A stretch of DNA of 43,699 bases from Gammaproteobacteria bacterium (GTDB lineage: Bacteria > Pseudomonadota > Gammaproteobacteria > Nevskiales > Nevskiaceae): contig JAHZLQ010000003.1 of the NCBI GenBank assembly GCA_022599775.1, positions 1 through 43,699 of the forward strand, read 5' to 3'. The position numbers and the translations under genes were made by a program. This document shows, in pieces, positions 24,524 through 32,438 of the stretch (position 1 is the first letter of the stretch; each line of letters opens with the position of its first letter). The notes below the pieces were generated by a model. The model did not search any database, was not told the DNA's origin, and was given only the letters and a program-made list of their open reading frames with translations.

Positions 24524-26818
24524 ATGGACGACCGCGAAGAGCAGGCGCATCCAGGCAATGACTCGCCGCTCGCAGAGGGTGCGTTGCACGGTTATCGAGT
24601 CATTGACTTGGCGACAGGCCAGGCCGCATCGGTCGCGGCAATGGTGCTGGCCGAATGCGGAGCCGAGGTGGTCAAGTTGAGCCTGAAGGGTCGACCGTCG
24701 CGCTTGAGCCCGGTTCAGCGCTCGATGTGGGACCGCAGCAAATCGGCGGAGTCTCTGGATTTGCTGGAGGCAGCGGATCGCGCGCGTTTCGCCGAGTTGC
24801 TCGCCGGCACCGATGTGCTGCTGCACGACCTGACGCCGTCGGAAGCCCGGCTGCTGGAACTCGATGAGGCCACGCTGGCGGCACGCTACCCGGCCTTGAT
24901 CGCCAGTTCGGTGACGGGATGGCCCGCGGGTCACCCGAAGGCGGATCGTCCGGTCAGTGAAGCCCTGGTGCTGGGCGAGGCAGGCATCTTTGACGAGCAG
25001 GCCGCGATTGGTCGCGACGGACCGGTCTACCTGCGCTTTCCGCTCGGAAGCTGGCATGCGGCGGGTCTGGCGGCATCCGGCACGATCGCACGCCTGCTGA
25101 TGCGCGAGAAGCGGCAGGGCGTGGGGCCGGTACGAACCAGCTTGATTCAAGGGGCGCTGATTCCACAGATGATGCTGTGGTACCGCACCGAGCGCAGCGG
25201 CCCGGGCATGGTTGGCTGGGCCAAGGATCATCCGGTGACCTTGTTCGAATGCGGCGATGGACAGTGGATACACGTGATGGGGCAACCCAACACGGCACCG
25301 CTGATGCGTGCCGGCATCGATGCGCTGACGCCGGAGGCGCGAGCTGCGGCCTTGGCGGAGCTTGCTGATGTTCCGATTCCGTTCATGGCGGAGTGGGGGG
25401 CGGTCAAGGCAATCTTCAAGACCCGGCCGCGGTCCGAATGGCTGGAGCATTTGTGGCAGCACGACGTGCCTGCACAGGCGGTCGGCCGGCTGGGCGAACT
25501 CTACGACGACCCGCAGGCACGGGCGAACGGCTATGTAGCCGAGGTCGACACCTCGGAGTACGGCTGCGTGCTGCAGCCCGGTGTGCCGCTGCATATCAAT
25601 CCACCGCCGCGGCCTCGCATCGCCAGTTCGGCACCGAGTTGGCCGCCTCGCGAAGCGCCCCCAGCGAGCCACAAGCCGGATCAACCCCTGTCCGGGATCA
25701 AGGTCGTCGACTTCGGCAATTTTCTGGCCGGTCCGCTGACCGCGATGCTGTTGGCCGACCTCGGAGCCGACGTGGTCAAAGTGGAAATGCCGACCGGCGA
25801 CCCGATGCGTCCGGTGGCGTGGGCCTTCAACGGCTGCCAGCGCGGCAAGCGGGCGCTGGGGCTACAGCTCAAAGACCCGGGCTCGCGGGACATCGTCGAG
25901 CGCCTGGTTCGGGACGCGGACATCGTGCATCACAATTTGCGTTTGCCGGTGGCCGAGAAGCTCGGCATCGGCTACGAAACGCTGAAGGCGATCAATCCAA
26001 ATCTGATCTACTCGCACGTCAGCTCCTATGGCCGCCATGGTGAGCGCAAGGACTGGCCAGGGTACGACCAGTTGTTCCAGGCCGCCGCGGGTTGGGAGTA
26101 CGAAGGGGCCGGTACCGGAAATCCGCCGATGTGGCATCGCTTCGGCATGATGGACCATCTGTCGTCGATGAACTCTCTGACGGTCACCCTGCTGGCGCTG
26201 CTGCAACGACAGCGCACTGGAAGCGGCCAGTTCGTCGCGGCGTCTCTTCTGGGCGCCAGCCTGTTTTCCTTCGACACGGCGCGGGCAAGCGACGGTACGC
26301 TGCTGCCGTATCCCCGGCTCGATTCTCAGCAATTCGGTGTGTCGTCGGCACAGCGGCTCTACCAATGTGCGGACGGGTGGATCGTGGTCGATGACAACGC
26401 TGATGACGCGGAGCGCCGGATGCTGGCGAACTTTCGTGCGAGTGACGTCACTGCGCTGGAAATCGCGATCGTCAAGCTCGATGTCGAGTCGGCGCTGGCG
26501 ATCGCCGAGCGCGCCGCGGTGCCTGCGGTGCGGGTCAAGCTGGCTCAGCAGGACGCGTTCCTCGGCGACGAAGACAATCGCCGGCTGGGTCTGTCGGTGT
26601 GCTACCCGCATCCGAGCTATGGCTATCTGGAGCTACCTGGCGCGGTCTGGAGCTTCGGCGATCAAGCCAGGCTGCGGTTGCACCGTGCGCCACCACTACT
26701 CGGTCAGCATAGTTTCGAAGTTCTTCGGGAATGCGGATTCGGCGAGACCGAGATCGCTAGTCTCATCGACCGCGGCATCGTCTTCGCTGGTGAGCGGCGG
26801 CAAGCGGACGCGCGATGA
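24524..26818 (+). CDS. Two-domain CaiB/BaiF-type (family III) CoA-transferase
   Basis: This 764-residue protein consists of two family III CoA-transferase folds. Both halves start with the family pattern: GYRVIDLATGQAASVAAMVLAE... at 23 and GIKVVDFGNFLAGPLTAMLLADLGADVVKVE at 391. The catalytic Asp that forms the acyl anhydride is expected at Asp544 in the second half (RFGMMDHLSS); the aligned residue in the first half is Ser176 (RFPLGSWHAA), so the first half is probably not catalytic on its own. Family III enzymes move CoA between carboxylic acids. GGAGGAG lies 8 bases before the ATG. It heads a four-gene operon in which each gene overlaps the next by 4 bp. The CoA donor and acceptor are unknown. 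Confidence 0.9.
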   Translation: MDDREEQAHPGNDSPLAEGALHGYRVIDLATGQAASVAAMVLAECGAEVVKLSLKGRPSRLSPVQRSMWDRSKSAESLDLLEAADRARFAELLAGTDVLLHDLTPSEARLLELDEATLAARYPALIASSVTGWPAGHPKADRPVSEALVLGEAGIFDEQAAIGRDGPVYLRFPLGSWHAAGLAASGTIARLLMREKRQGVGPVRTSLIQGALIPQMMLWYRTERSGPGMVGWAKDHPVTLFECGDGQWIHVMGQPNTAPLMRAGIDALTPEARAAALAELADVPIPFMAEWGAVKAIFKTRPRSEWLEHLWQHDVPAQAVGRLGELYDDPQARANGYVAEVDTSEYGCVLQPGVPLHINPPPRPRIASSAPSWPPREAPPASHKPDQPLSGIKVVDFGNFLAGPLTAMLLADLGADVVKVEMPTGDPMRPVAWAFNGCQRGKRALGLQLKDPGSRDIVERLVRDADIVHHNLRLPVAEKLGIGYETLKAINPNLIYSHVSSYGRHGERKDWPGYDQLFQAAAGWEYEGAGTGNPPMWHRFGMMDHLSSMNSLTVTLLALLQRQRTGSGQFVAASLLGASLFSFDTARASDGTLLPYPRLDSQQFGVSSAQRLYQCADGWIVVDDNADDAERRMLANFRASDVTALEIAIVKLDVESALAIAERAAVPAVRVKLAQQDAFLGDEDNRRLGLSVCYPHPSYGYLELPGAVWSFGDQARLRLHRAPPLLGQHSFEVLRECGFGETEIASLIDRGIVFAGERRQADAR

Positions 26819-27669
26819 CGACCAACACTGTGCCGGACTGGTTCCGCCTGGCGGTTGCGAACATCGGGCATTCGAATTTCGTGGACATCGACGGAGTGCC
26901 GGTCCACTACCTGTCATGGAACCTGGCTGATACCGACAAGCCGGCTCTGCTGTTCGTGCACGGTTATCGCGGCCACGCGCGCTGGTGGGATTTCATCGCG
27001 CCATTTTTTGTGGATCGCTATCGGGTCGTTGCGCTGGATCTGTCCGGTATGGGTGATAGCGGCCATCGCGCTCACTATGACGCGATGACGTTCGCCAACG
27101 ACATCAACGGAGTCATCGAGCACGCCGGGATCGGCCCGGTGATCGCGGTGGGCCACAGCCTCGGTGGGGCCCGCGTGATGCGTGCGTGCAGCGATGCGCC
27201 ACAGCTGTTCCGTCACCTGATCATCGTCGACAGCTACATGCGCTTCGGCGACAAGAGCTTCGCGTCGCCGTCCCCACCGCGGGCGAAGGCGCCGTATGCG
27301 GATCGCGCCGCCGCCCTGCAGCGATTCCGGCTGATGCCACCACAGCCGGTGACGCAGTCTTACGTGATCGACTACATCGCCGCACATTCGCTGCGCGAGG
27401 TCGAGGGCGGCTGGACCTGGAAGTTCGATCGTGACCTGCCGGTCGTGATCATGGAGGACGATGAAGCGCGTACGTTTTCCGGAATCCAGCGTCCAATCGA
27501 CGTGATACGGGGTGAACACAGTGCGGTCGTCCCTGCCGAAATGGCGGAGCGGATGGCGGCACTGTTCCGTGAGGTTCGAGGACCGATCCTGATTCCCGAC
27601 GGCTACCATCATGTGATGGTCTCGCAACCGCTGGCGCTGGTAAGTAGCATCAACGCCTTGCTCGCATGA
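26815..27669 (+). CDS. Alpha/beta hydrolase
   Basis: This 284-residue alpha/beta-hydrolase has nucleophile Ser115 in GHSLGG, the oxyanion loop HGYRGHARWW (49-58), an acid expected in the late beta-strand region, and catalytic His at 265/266 (GYHHVMV). The start ATG overlaps the CoA-transferase stop as ATGA. In ring-degradation pathways such hydrolases open C-C bonds of beta-diketones, lactones or thioesters. Lying between a CoA-transferase and an acyl-CoA ligase, it may provide the acid that is activated next. It could equally be a lactonase or esterase; the sequence does not decide. Confidence 0.88.
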   Translation: MTTNTVPDWFRLAVANIGHSNFVDIDGVPVHYLSWNLADTDKPALLFVHGYRGHARWWDFIAPFFVDRYRVVALDLSGMGDSGHRAHYDAMTFANDINGVIEHAGIGPVIAVGHSLGGARVMRACSDAPQLFRHLIIVDSYMRFGDKSFASPSPPRAKAPYADRAAALQRFRLMPPQPVTQSYVIDYIAAHSLREVEGGWTWKFDRDLPVVIMEDDEARTFSGIQRPIDVIRGEHSAVVPAEMAERMAALFREVRGPILIPDGYHHVMVSQPLALVSSINALLA

Positions 27670-29225
27670 GTGAAGTGATGAGTTGGGATATCCCGGAGGC
27701 GAGCAGCTATTGGGGCCTGATTCGGAGTCGGGCAGAGCTGACGCCGGATGCGCCGATGCTGATCGAACCCTCCGGGCGGCGCACCAGCTTTGTCGAGTAC
27801 GCCGTCATGGCCGAGCGACTTGCCGCGGCGCTATACGGCCAGGGCATTCGGGCGGGAAGCTGGGTCACCTGGCAGTTCCCGACGGGCCGGGCGGCGGCCC
27901 TGTTGATCGGTGCGCTGGCACGTCTGGCCGCAGTGCAGAATCCGATCATCCATCTTTACCGGGAACGCGAGGTCAGTACGGTGCTGCGCCAGAGCGGCTC
28001 GTCGTTCTTTATCGTGCCGCAGCACATCGGTGATCACGATAGTGCCGAAATGGCGTGCCGCCTCATCGCGGATATGGCGGGCGCTCCCCGGCTGTTGGTG
28101 CTGGACGAGGAAGCCCTGCCGCAAGGCGATATCGGCTCGCTGCCGGCAGTGCAGGCGGGCGAGCACGACGTCCGTTGGGTTTTCTATACCTCGGGGACCA
28201 CGGCCGATCCCAAAGGGGCCATGCACGCCGACCTATCGGTGATCAGCGCGGGCAGGGGGCTGGCGCAAAGCTATGCTCTGACGCCAGCCGACGTTGGCGC
28301 GCTGGCATTTCCGATCGCCCATGTCGGTGGCGCGATGTATCTGGCCGAGTTGCTGATATCCGGCGCATCCGCGCTATTGATGCAGCGCTTCGTGCAGGAC
28401 GAGGCTGTCGCGCTTTTCCGTTGGCTGGACGTGACCGCCTGTGGCGGCAGCACCGCGCACTATCAGACACTCGTCAATGCTCAGGCCCTGCAGCCACAGA
28501 CCCGGCTAATGCCGAGCTTGCGGGTATTGGGCGGCGGGGGCGCGCCGAAGCCGCCTGAGCTGTACTACCGCGCCAAGCGTGAACTTGGTGTGAGCATCTG
28601 CCACACCTACGGTATGACCGAATGTCCTTGTGTCACGATCGCCCCCGTGGACTCTGACGACCAACAGCTCGCTTATACCGATGGGGTTGCACAGCCGGAT
28701 GTGGAGCTGCGCATTGTCGACCGGGACGGAATGACGGTTCGTAATGGTGTCGAAGGTGAAATCCGCATTCGCGGACCCGGCATATTCAAGGGGTACGCCG
28801 ATCCGACGCTCAATGCCGCTGCGTTCGACGAGGAAGGATTTTTTTGCACCGGTGATCTCGGTGTGCTCAGAGACGACCGCCGGCTCTCGCTGACAGGTCG
28901 CATCAAGGATGTGATCGTCCGTAAAGGCGAAAACATCTCGGCGCGTGAACTGGAAGATATTCTCTCTGCTCATCCGACTGTTGGTGCCGTCGCGGTAGTC
29001 GGGCTGCCGGATGCGGAACGCGGCGAACGAGTCTGCGCCGTGGTTGAACTCGCCGGCGGAATGGCGGATTTCAGTTTTCAGCAGATGACCGATCATCTGG
29101 CGGAGGCCGGTCTGATGCGGCAGAAGTTTCCGGAGCAACTCGAAATCGTGGAGCGCATGCCACGCAACGAGACCTTGAACAAAATCCTCAAGAACGAACT
29201 GCGCGAGCGATTGGGTGGCGCGTGA
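27666..29225 (+). CDS. Acyl-CoA synthetase, AMP-binding (AliA/FadD3-like)
   Basis: This 519-residue ANL-family ligase has YTSGTTADPKG at 174-184, YGMTECPC, CTGDLG, GRIKDVIVRKGENISARELED, and a C-terminal Lys506 in NETLNKILK. The compact length and the RKGENIS segment resemble cyclohexanecarboxylate-CoA ligases (AliA) and related alicyclic/steroid-remnant ligases. It overlaps the hydrolase gene by 4 bp (ATGA). Its likely role is activation of an alicyclic acid to the CoA ester; that specificity is inferred from resemblance and context only. Confidence 0.9.
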   Translation: MSEVMSWDIPEASSYWGLIRSRAELTPDAPMLIEPSGRRTSFVEYAVMAERLAAALYGQGIRAGSWVTWQFPTGRAAALLIGALARLAAVQNPIIHLYREREVSTVLRQSGSSFFIVPQHIGDHDSAEMACRLIADMAGAPRLLVLDEEALPQGDIGSLPAVQAGEHDVRWVFYTSGTTADPKGAMHADLSVISAGRGLAQSYALTPADVGALAFPIAHVGGAMYLAELLISGASALLMQRFVQDEAVALFRWLDVTACGGSTAHYQTLVNAQALQPQTRLMPSLRVLGGGGAPKPPELYYRAKRELGVSICHTYGMTECPCVTIAPVDSDDQQLAYTDGVAQPDVELRIVDRDGMTVRNGVEGEIRIRGPGIFKGYADPTLNAAAFDEEGFFCTGDLGVLRDDRRLSLTGRIKDVIVRKGENISARELEDILSAHPTVGAVAVVGLPDAERGERVCAVVELAGGMADFSFQQMTDHLAEAGLMRQKFPEQLEIVERMPRNETLNKILKNELRERLGGA

Positions 29226-30016
29226 CGGCTCAAAAGCCAGTGTCGCGAGAGCCAGGCCGACTGCGCCGCCTGATTGATCTGCGGTGCGAGCGTGCCGATA
29301 CCGTTGTCGGCTGGCTCGAAGACGACTTTCATCACTTCGGCATGAGTCTGCAACACGATGGCAATCGGGTAACGGATGTACGTGCGGTGACGTTGCGCTA
29401 TCCGTGGAGCACCTGCTCTGGAGCGGTGGAACCGGTGCGTGCGCTGATTGGCCAGCGCTTGTTGAGTCGAGCCTCGGACATTGGCCGCGTGCTGGAAATG
29501 CGGTTGCAGTGTACTCACCTGTTCGACCTTGCAGGCCTGACGCTGGCGCACGCCGCATCGCAGCGCAAGCACCGTCGATACGAAGCTTTGGTGGAAGATC
29601 CGGAGATCCTGGCCTGGGACGAAGTGCGCGGTCGGCCGTCCTTGCTTGGACCATCGACTGCCGTGCTGTTCCGTGACGGCGGCGAGGTGCTGCGCTGGGT
29701 ATGCCAGAACCAGCGGATCACGGGTCCTCCCAAGTACGCAGGGCAATCACTGCAGCGCGGTTTTCGCGAGTGGACGCAGGCCTTACCAGAGCAGGAATCG
29801 GAGTACGCCACTGTACTGCGCCGCGCGCTCATGGTGTCCACGGGGCGGTTGATCGATATGAGTCAGTATCCAACCGCGGAATCGATCGGCATGGCGGCGG
29901 TATGCCACAGCTACCAGCCCGAACGGACTAAGCAGGCTACGAATTTCAGTCATTTGCAGAAAGATTATGCGCAAAGCGCTGCCGGCATGCTGTCACGGCT
30001 TGATGTGATTCCTTAG
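29222..30016 (+). CDS. DUF2889-like protein of unknown function
   Basis: This 264-residue soluble protein starts with GTG, which overlaps the stop of the ligase gene (GTGA). The segment RVTDVRAVTLRYPWSTCSGAVEPVRALIGQRL (about 49-80), followed by LQCTHLFDLAGLTLAHA, matches the pattern of DUF2889 proteins: a conserved Cys-containing turn and a C-T-H-L motif. No catalytic motif or membrane segment can be recognised. DUF2889 proteins recur beside acyl-CoA ligases and dehydrogenases in catabolic clusters. The tight coupling here suggests a dedicated role in the same pathway, perhaps as an enzyme on the CoA ester or as an accessory subunit. Confidence 0.75.
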   Translation: MTAQKPVSREPGRLRRLIDLRCERADTVVGWLEDDFHHFGMSLQHDGNRVTDVRAVTLRYPWSTCSGAVEPVRALIGQRLLSRASDIGRVLEMRLQCTHLFDLAGLTLAHAASQRKHRRYEALVEDPEILAWDEVRGRPSLLGPSTAVLFRDGGEVLRWVCQNQRITGPPKYAGQSLQRGFREWTQALPEQESEYATVLRRALMVSTGRLIDMSQYPTAESIGMAAVCHSYQPERTKQATNFSHLQKDYAQSAAGMLSRLDVIP

Positions 30017-30102
30017 GGCGCTCTGCGCCGAGGGGGGGGGCGTGCTCGGTGCCTGTGAAGCGGCGACGCCATGAAGGCGACCACGCCGATCGAAGCTTCA
30101 AG

Positions 30103-30152
30103 TTGACGGGCACTGGGCCTGAGTATAAGTTGCTTGTCGACAGCAAGTAAAT
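30103..30152 (+). promoter_or_regulatory. Promoter and operator of the second TetR gene
   Basis: A TTGACG -35 box (30103-30108) and TATAAG/TAAGTT -10 candidates (30124-30131) precede the TetR gene. The inverted repeat AGTTGCT-N7-AGCAAGT (30128-30148) covers the -10 region and runs almost to the start codon. Its neighbourhood 30127-30152 is 22/26 identical to 30861-30886 upstream of the thiolase operon. The arrangement predicts autorepression. Confidence 0.6.
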
Positions 30153-30160
30153 ATGAAGCC

Positions 30161-30787
30161 ATGAAAGCCAATCCTGCTCCCATCCGCCGAACCCAGGAAC
30201 AGCGCACCGCGCTGTCGGATCGGTTGATGGTGGAAGCGGCCATCGGCCTGATCGTGGAAAGCGGCCTCAAAGGCACCACGCTGGCGGCGATCGGGGAGCG
30301 TGCAGGCTATTCCCGGGGCTTGGTGACTCATCGTTTTGGCAGCAAGGCGCGCTTGCTTGCGTACGTTCACGACACGGTGGTGGAAGACTGGATAGCACGG
30401 GTTAAGCTCGCGGTCGGCGATCTGACCGGCGTCGAAGCCCTGTGCAGCGCCGTCGATGGGCTTTACGGCTTCATCGCGGATGCGCCCGACGAGATTCGCG
30501 CCATGTACCTGCTGCGCTATTTCAGTATCGACCCCGGTGCCGAGTATCGGGCGAATGTCGCCAAGGCGCATCTGGCCCAGCGCCGCGACGTGCAGCGCTG
30601 GATCGAGGCCGGTCAGACGCACGGCACCGTCGACGCGCATGTCGACGCCAGCCTGGCGGCGGAAATGTTCTGTTCGGCGGTTGATGGTTTGATCTATCGC
30701 TGGCTGGTCAATCCCGGTATGCCGATACGCGAACTGCATCAGCTATTGGGCCGCGAGGTCCGACGGGCGCTGGCCGGGCCGAGCTGA
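30161..30787 (+). CDS. TetR-family transcriptional regulator (second)
   Basis: This 208-residue protein has an N-terminal helix-turn-helix, KGTTLAAIGERAGYSRGLVTHRFGSKARLL at about 37-66, followed by a helical ligand-binding domain. ATG 30161 is chosen; an in-frame TTG at 30134 lies inside the operator and is unlikely. The ribosome binding site is weak (GAAG). It is flanked by two copies of the same inverted repeat (30127-30152 and 30861-30886), so it probably represses both itself and the downstream thiolase/HSD10 operon. Ligands of similar regulators are acyl-CoAs, which would fit the target genes. Confidence 0.9.
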   Translation: MKANPAPIRRTQEQRTALSDRLMVEAAIGLIVESGLKGTTLAAIGERAGYSRGLVTHRFGSKARLLAYVHDTVVEDWIARVKLAVGDLTGVEALCSAVDGLYGFIADAPDEIRAMYLLRYFSIDPGAEYRANVAKAHLAQRRDVQRWIEAGQTHGTVDAHVDASLAAEMFCSAVDGLIYRWLVNPGMPIRELHQLLGREVRRALAGPS

Positions 30788-30834
30788 CAGCGCGTCGCAG
30801 CCGGGCCAATCATGCAATTTGCCGAAGCCGGGAT

Positions 30835-30886
30835 TTGGCAGTGATTTGGCATCACCTGTAAAGTTGCTAGTCGCTAACAAGTAAAT
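30835..30886 (+). promoter_or_regulatory. Promoter and operator of the thiolase/HSD10 operon
   Basis: TTGGCA (30835-30840), an 18-bp spacer and TAAAGT (30859-30864) form a promoter. The repeat AGTTGCT-N7-AACAAGT (30862-30882) starts inside the -10 box and covers the transcription start. A GTGAT/ATCAC inverted repeat (30841-30855) lies in the spacer. The downstream 26 bp match the site at the second TetR gene at 22 of 26 positions. Confidence 0.62.
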
Positions 30887-30941
30887 TGTAGGCGCGCCCA
30901 TTCGGACCGCCGTGACACCGATCATCGTTCAGGAGAGCGAG

Positions 30942-31013
30942 ATGGAAGCATTCATTTATGACCACGTGCGCACGCCGCGTTGTGCGGCCAGCGCTTCGCG
31001 CCTGGGGCCCTGA
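30942..31013 (+). pseudogene. Thiolase N-terminal stub
   Basis: With AGGAG at 30931-30935, an ATG at 30942 opens a 23-codon frame that begins MEAFIYDHVRTPR, the usual N-terminus of a FadA/PaaJ-type thiolase. It continues with 10 unrelated residues to TGA. The remainder of that thiolase is missing: what follows up to the intact thiolase at 31177 has no recognisable coding content. It is best read as the 5' remnant of a thiolase gene deleted internally. It stands directly behind the TetR-controlled promoter, so the intact thiolase is now expressed from a transcript that begins with this stub. Confidence 0.6.
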
Positions 31014-31176
31014 TGTCTCGCATGGACCTCGCAATGAGCGCTCGCCGAACCGCCCGACTTTCGTATGACCCGATGGCCCGTGGCCGTCGGCGCTCTATTC
31101 GGATGCCCAGCCGATTCGCTGTCCCGGCTGGCCCAGTCCGACAATCAGCACCATTCATATTTCCGGAGGAATCATC

Positions 31177-32358
31177 ATGACCGAAGCATTCATCGTTGCC
31201 GCCGCCCGTACCGCCGGCGGTCGCCGTGGCGGCCGACTGTCCGGCTGGCACCCCGCCGACCTCGCGGCGCAGGTTCTCGACGCGCTGGTGGAACGCAGCG
31301 GCGCCGATCCGGCGCTGGTCGAGGACGTCATCATGGGTTGTGTCGGCCAGGTCGGTGAACAGTCCACCAACATCGCGCGCAACGCCGTGCTGGCGTCCAG
31401 CCTGCCCGAGAGCGTGCCGGCCACATCCGTGGATCGCCAGTGCGGTTCGTCGCAGCAGGCCCTGCATTTCGCGGCGCAGGCGGTGATGTCCGGGGCGATG
31501 GACGTAGTGATCGCCGGCGGTGTGGAAAGCATGAGCCGCGTTCCGATGATGCTGCCGCACAGTCTGCCGCTCAAGAATGGATTCGGGCAGTACATGAGCC
31601 CGGCGATCCAGACGCGCTATCCCGGTGTCGAGTTCAGCCAGTTCAGCGGCGCGGAAGCCGTTGCCCGCAAGTACCAATTGGACAAGCTGCAGCTCGACGA
31701 ATTCGCGCTGCACAGCCACAAGCTGGCGATTGCCGCGACCAATGCCGGCAAATTCAAGGACGAAATCGTGCCGGTCAAGGCGCGCCTGTCCGATGGCAGC
31801 GAGTCGGGCGAAATGCACACCGTTGACGAAGGCATTCGCTTCGACGCGACGCTGGAGAGCATTCAGGGCGTCAAGCTGCTGGCCGAGGGCGGGCGAATCA
31901 CCGCTGCTTCCGCCAGCCAGATCTGCGATGGCGCCTCGGGCGTGATGGTGGTCAACGAACGCGGCCTCAAGGCCCTGGGCGTCAAGCCGCTGGCGCGCAT
32001 CCACCAGATGACGGTCATCGGACACGATCCGGTGATCATGCTGGAGGCGCCGATTCCGGCGACCGAGCGGGCGCTGAAGAAGGCCGGGATGAAGATCGAC
32101 GACATCGGCCTGTTCGAAGTCAACGAAGCCTTTTCGCCGGTGCCGCTGGCGTGGTTGCAGGTCACGGGCGCCGACCCGTCGCGACTCAATGTGCATGGCG
32201 GCGCGATTGCGCTGGGCCACCCGCTGGGCGGTTCGGGAACCAAGCTGATGACCACGCTGCTCTACGCGCTCAAGGACCGTGGACAGCGTTACGGCCTGCA
32301 GACGATGTGTGAGGGCGGCGGTCTGGCCAATGTGACGATCGTGGAGCGCCTGGACTAG
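31177..32358 (+). CDS. Acetyl-CoA acyltransferase / thiolase (FadA5/FadA6-like)
   Basis: This 393-residue thiolase has Cys89 (DRQCGSSQQA), His348 (GHPLGGSG) and Cys378 (MCEGGG). CGGAGGA stands 6 bases before the ATG. It cleaves a 3-oxoacyl-CoA with CoA to give acetyl-CoA or propionyl-CoA. The VDRQCGSSQQALHFAAQAV and GVEFSQFSGAEAVARKY segments resemble thiolases of steroid and long-chain catabolism, not PHA-type enzymes. It is followed by an HSD10-like 3-hydroxyacyl-CoA dehydrogenase, so the two supply the last two steps of a beta-oxidation round. Confidence 0.92.
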   Translation: MTEAFIVAAARTAGGRRGGRLSGWHPADLAAQVLDALVERSGADPALVEDVIMGCVGQVGEQSTNIARNAVLASSLPESVPATSVDRQCGSSQQALHFAAQAVMSGAMDVVIAGGVESMSRVPMMLPHSLPLKNGFGQYMSPAIQTRYPGVEFSQFSGAEAVARKYQLDKLQLDEFALHSHKLAIAATNAGKFKDEIVPVKARLSDGSESGEMHTVDEGIRFDATLESIQGVKLLAEGGRITAASASQICDGASGVMVVNERGLKALGVKPLARIHQMTVIGHDPVIMLEAPIPATERALKKAGMKIDDIGLFEVNEAFSPVPLAWLQVTGADPSRLNVHGGAIALGHPLGGSGTKLMTTLLYALKDRGQRYGLQTMCEGGGLANVTIVERLD

Positions 32359-32438
32359 GGCGTCGCGAATCATTCGATAACAACGCGAAGGCGGGCGCAG
32401 TGCCCGTCGTCTCTCCGCAGCAATAGCGAGGAAGACCA

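Noticed and set aside
24380-25684. 434-codon antisense frame under the fused CoA-transferase
   Set aside because: Its composition is that of a shadow frame and it covers the operator/promoter region; the sense gene is complete.
30031-30040. Run of nine G upstream of the second TetR as a phase-variation tract
   Set aside because: It lies between a stop codon and the promoter, more than 60 bp from the -35 box, and is not inside a coding sequence; no evidence for switching.
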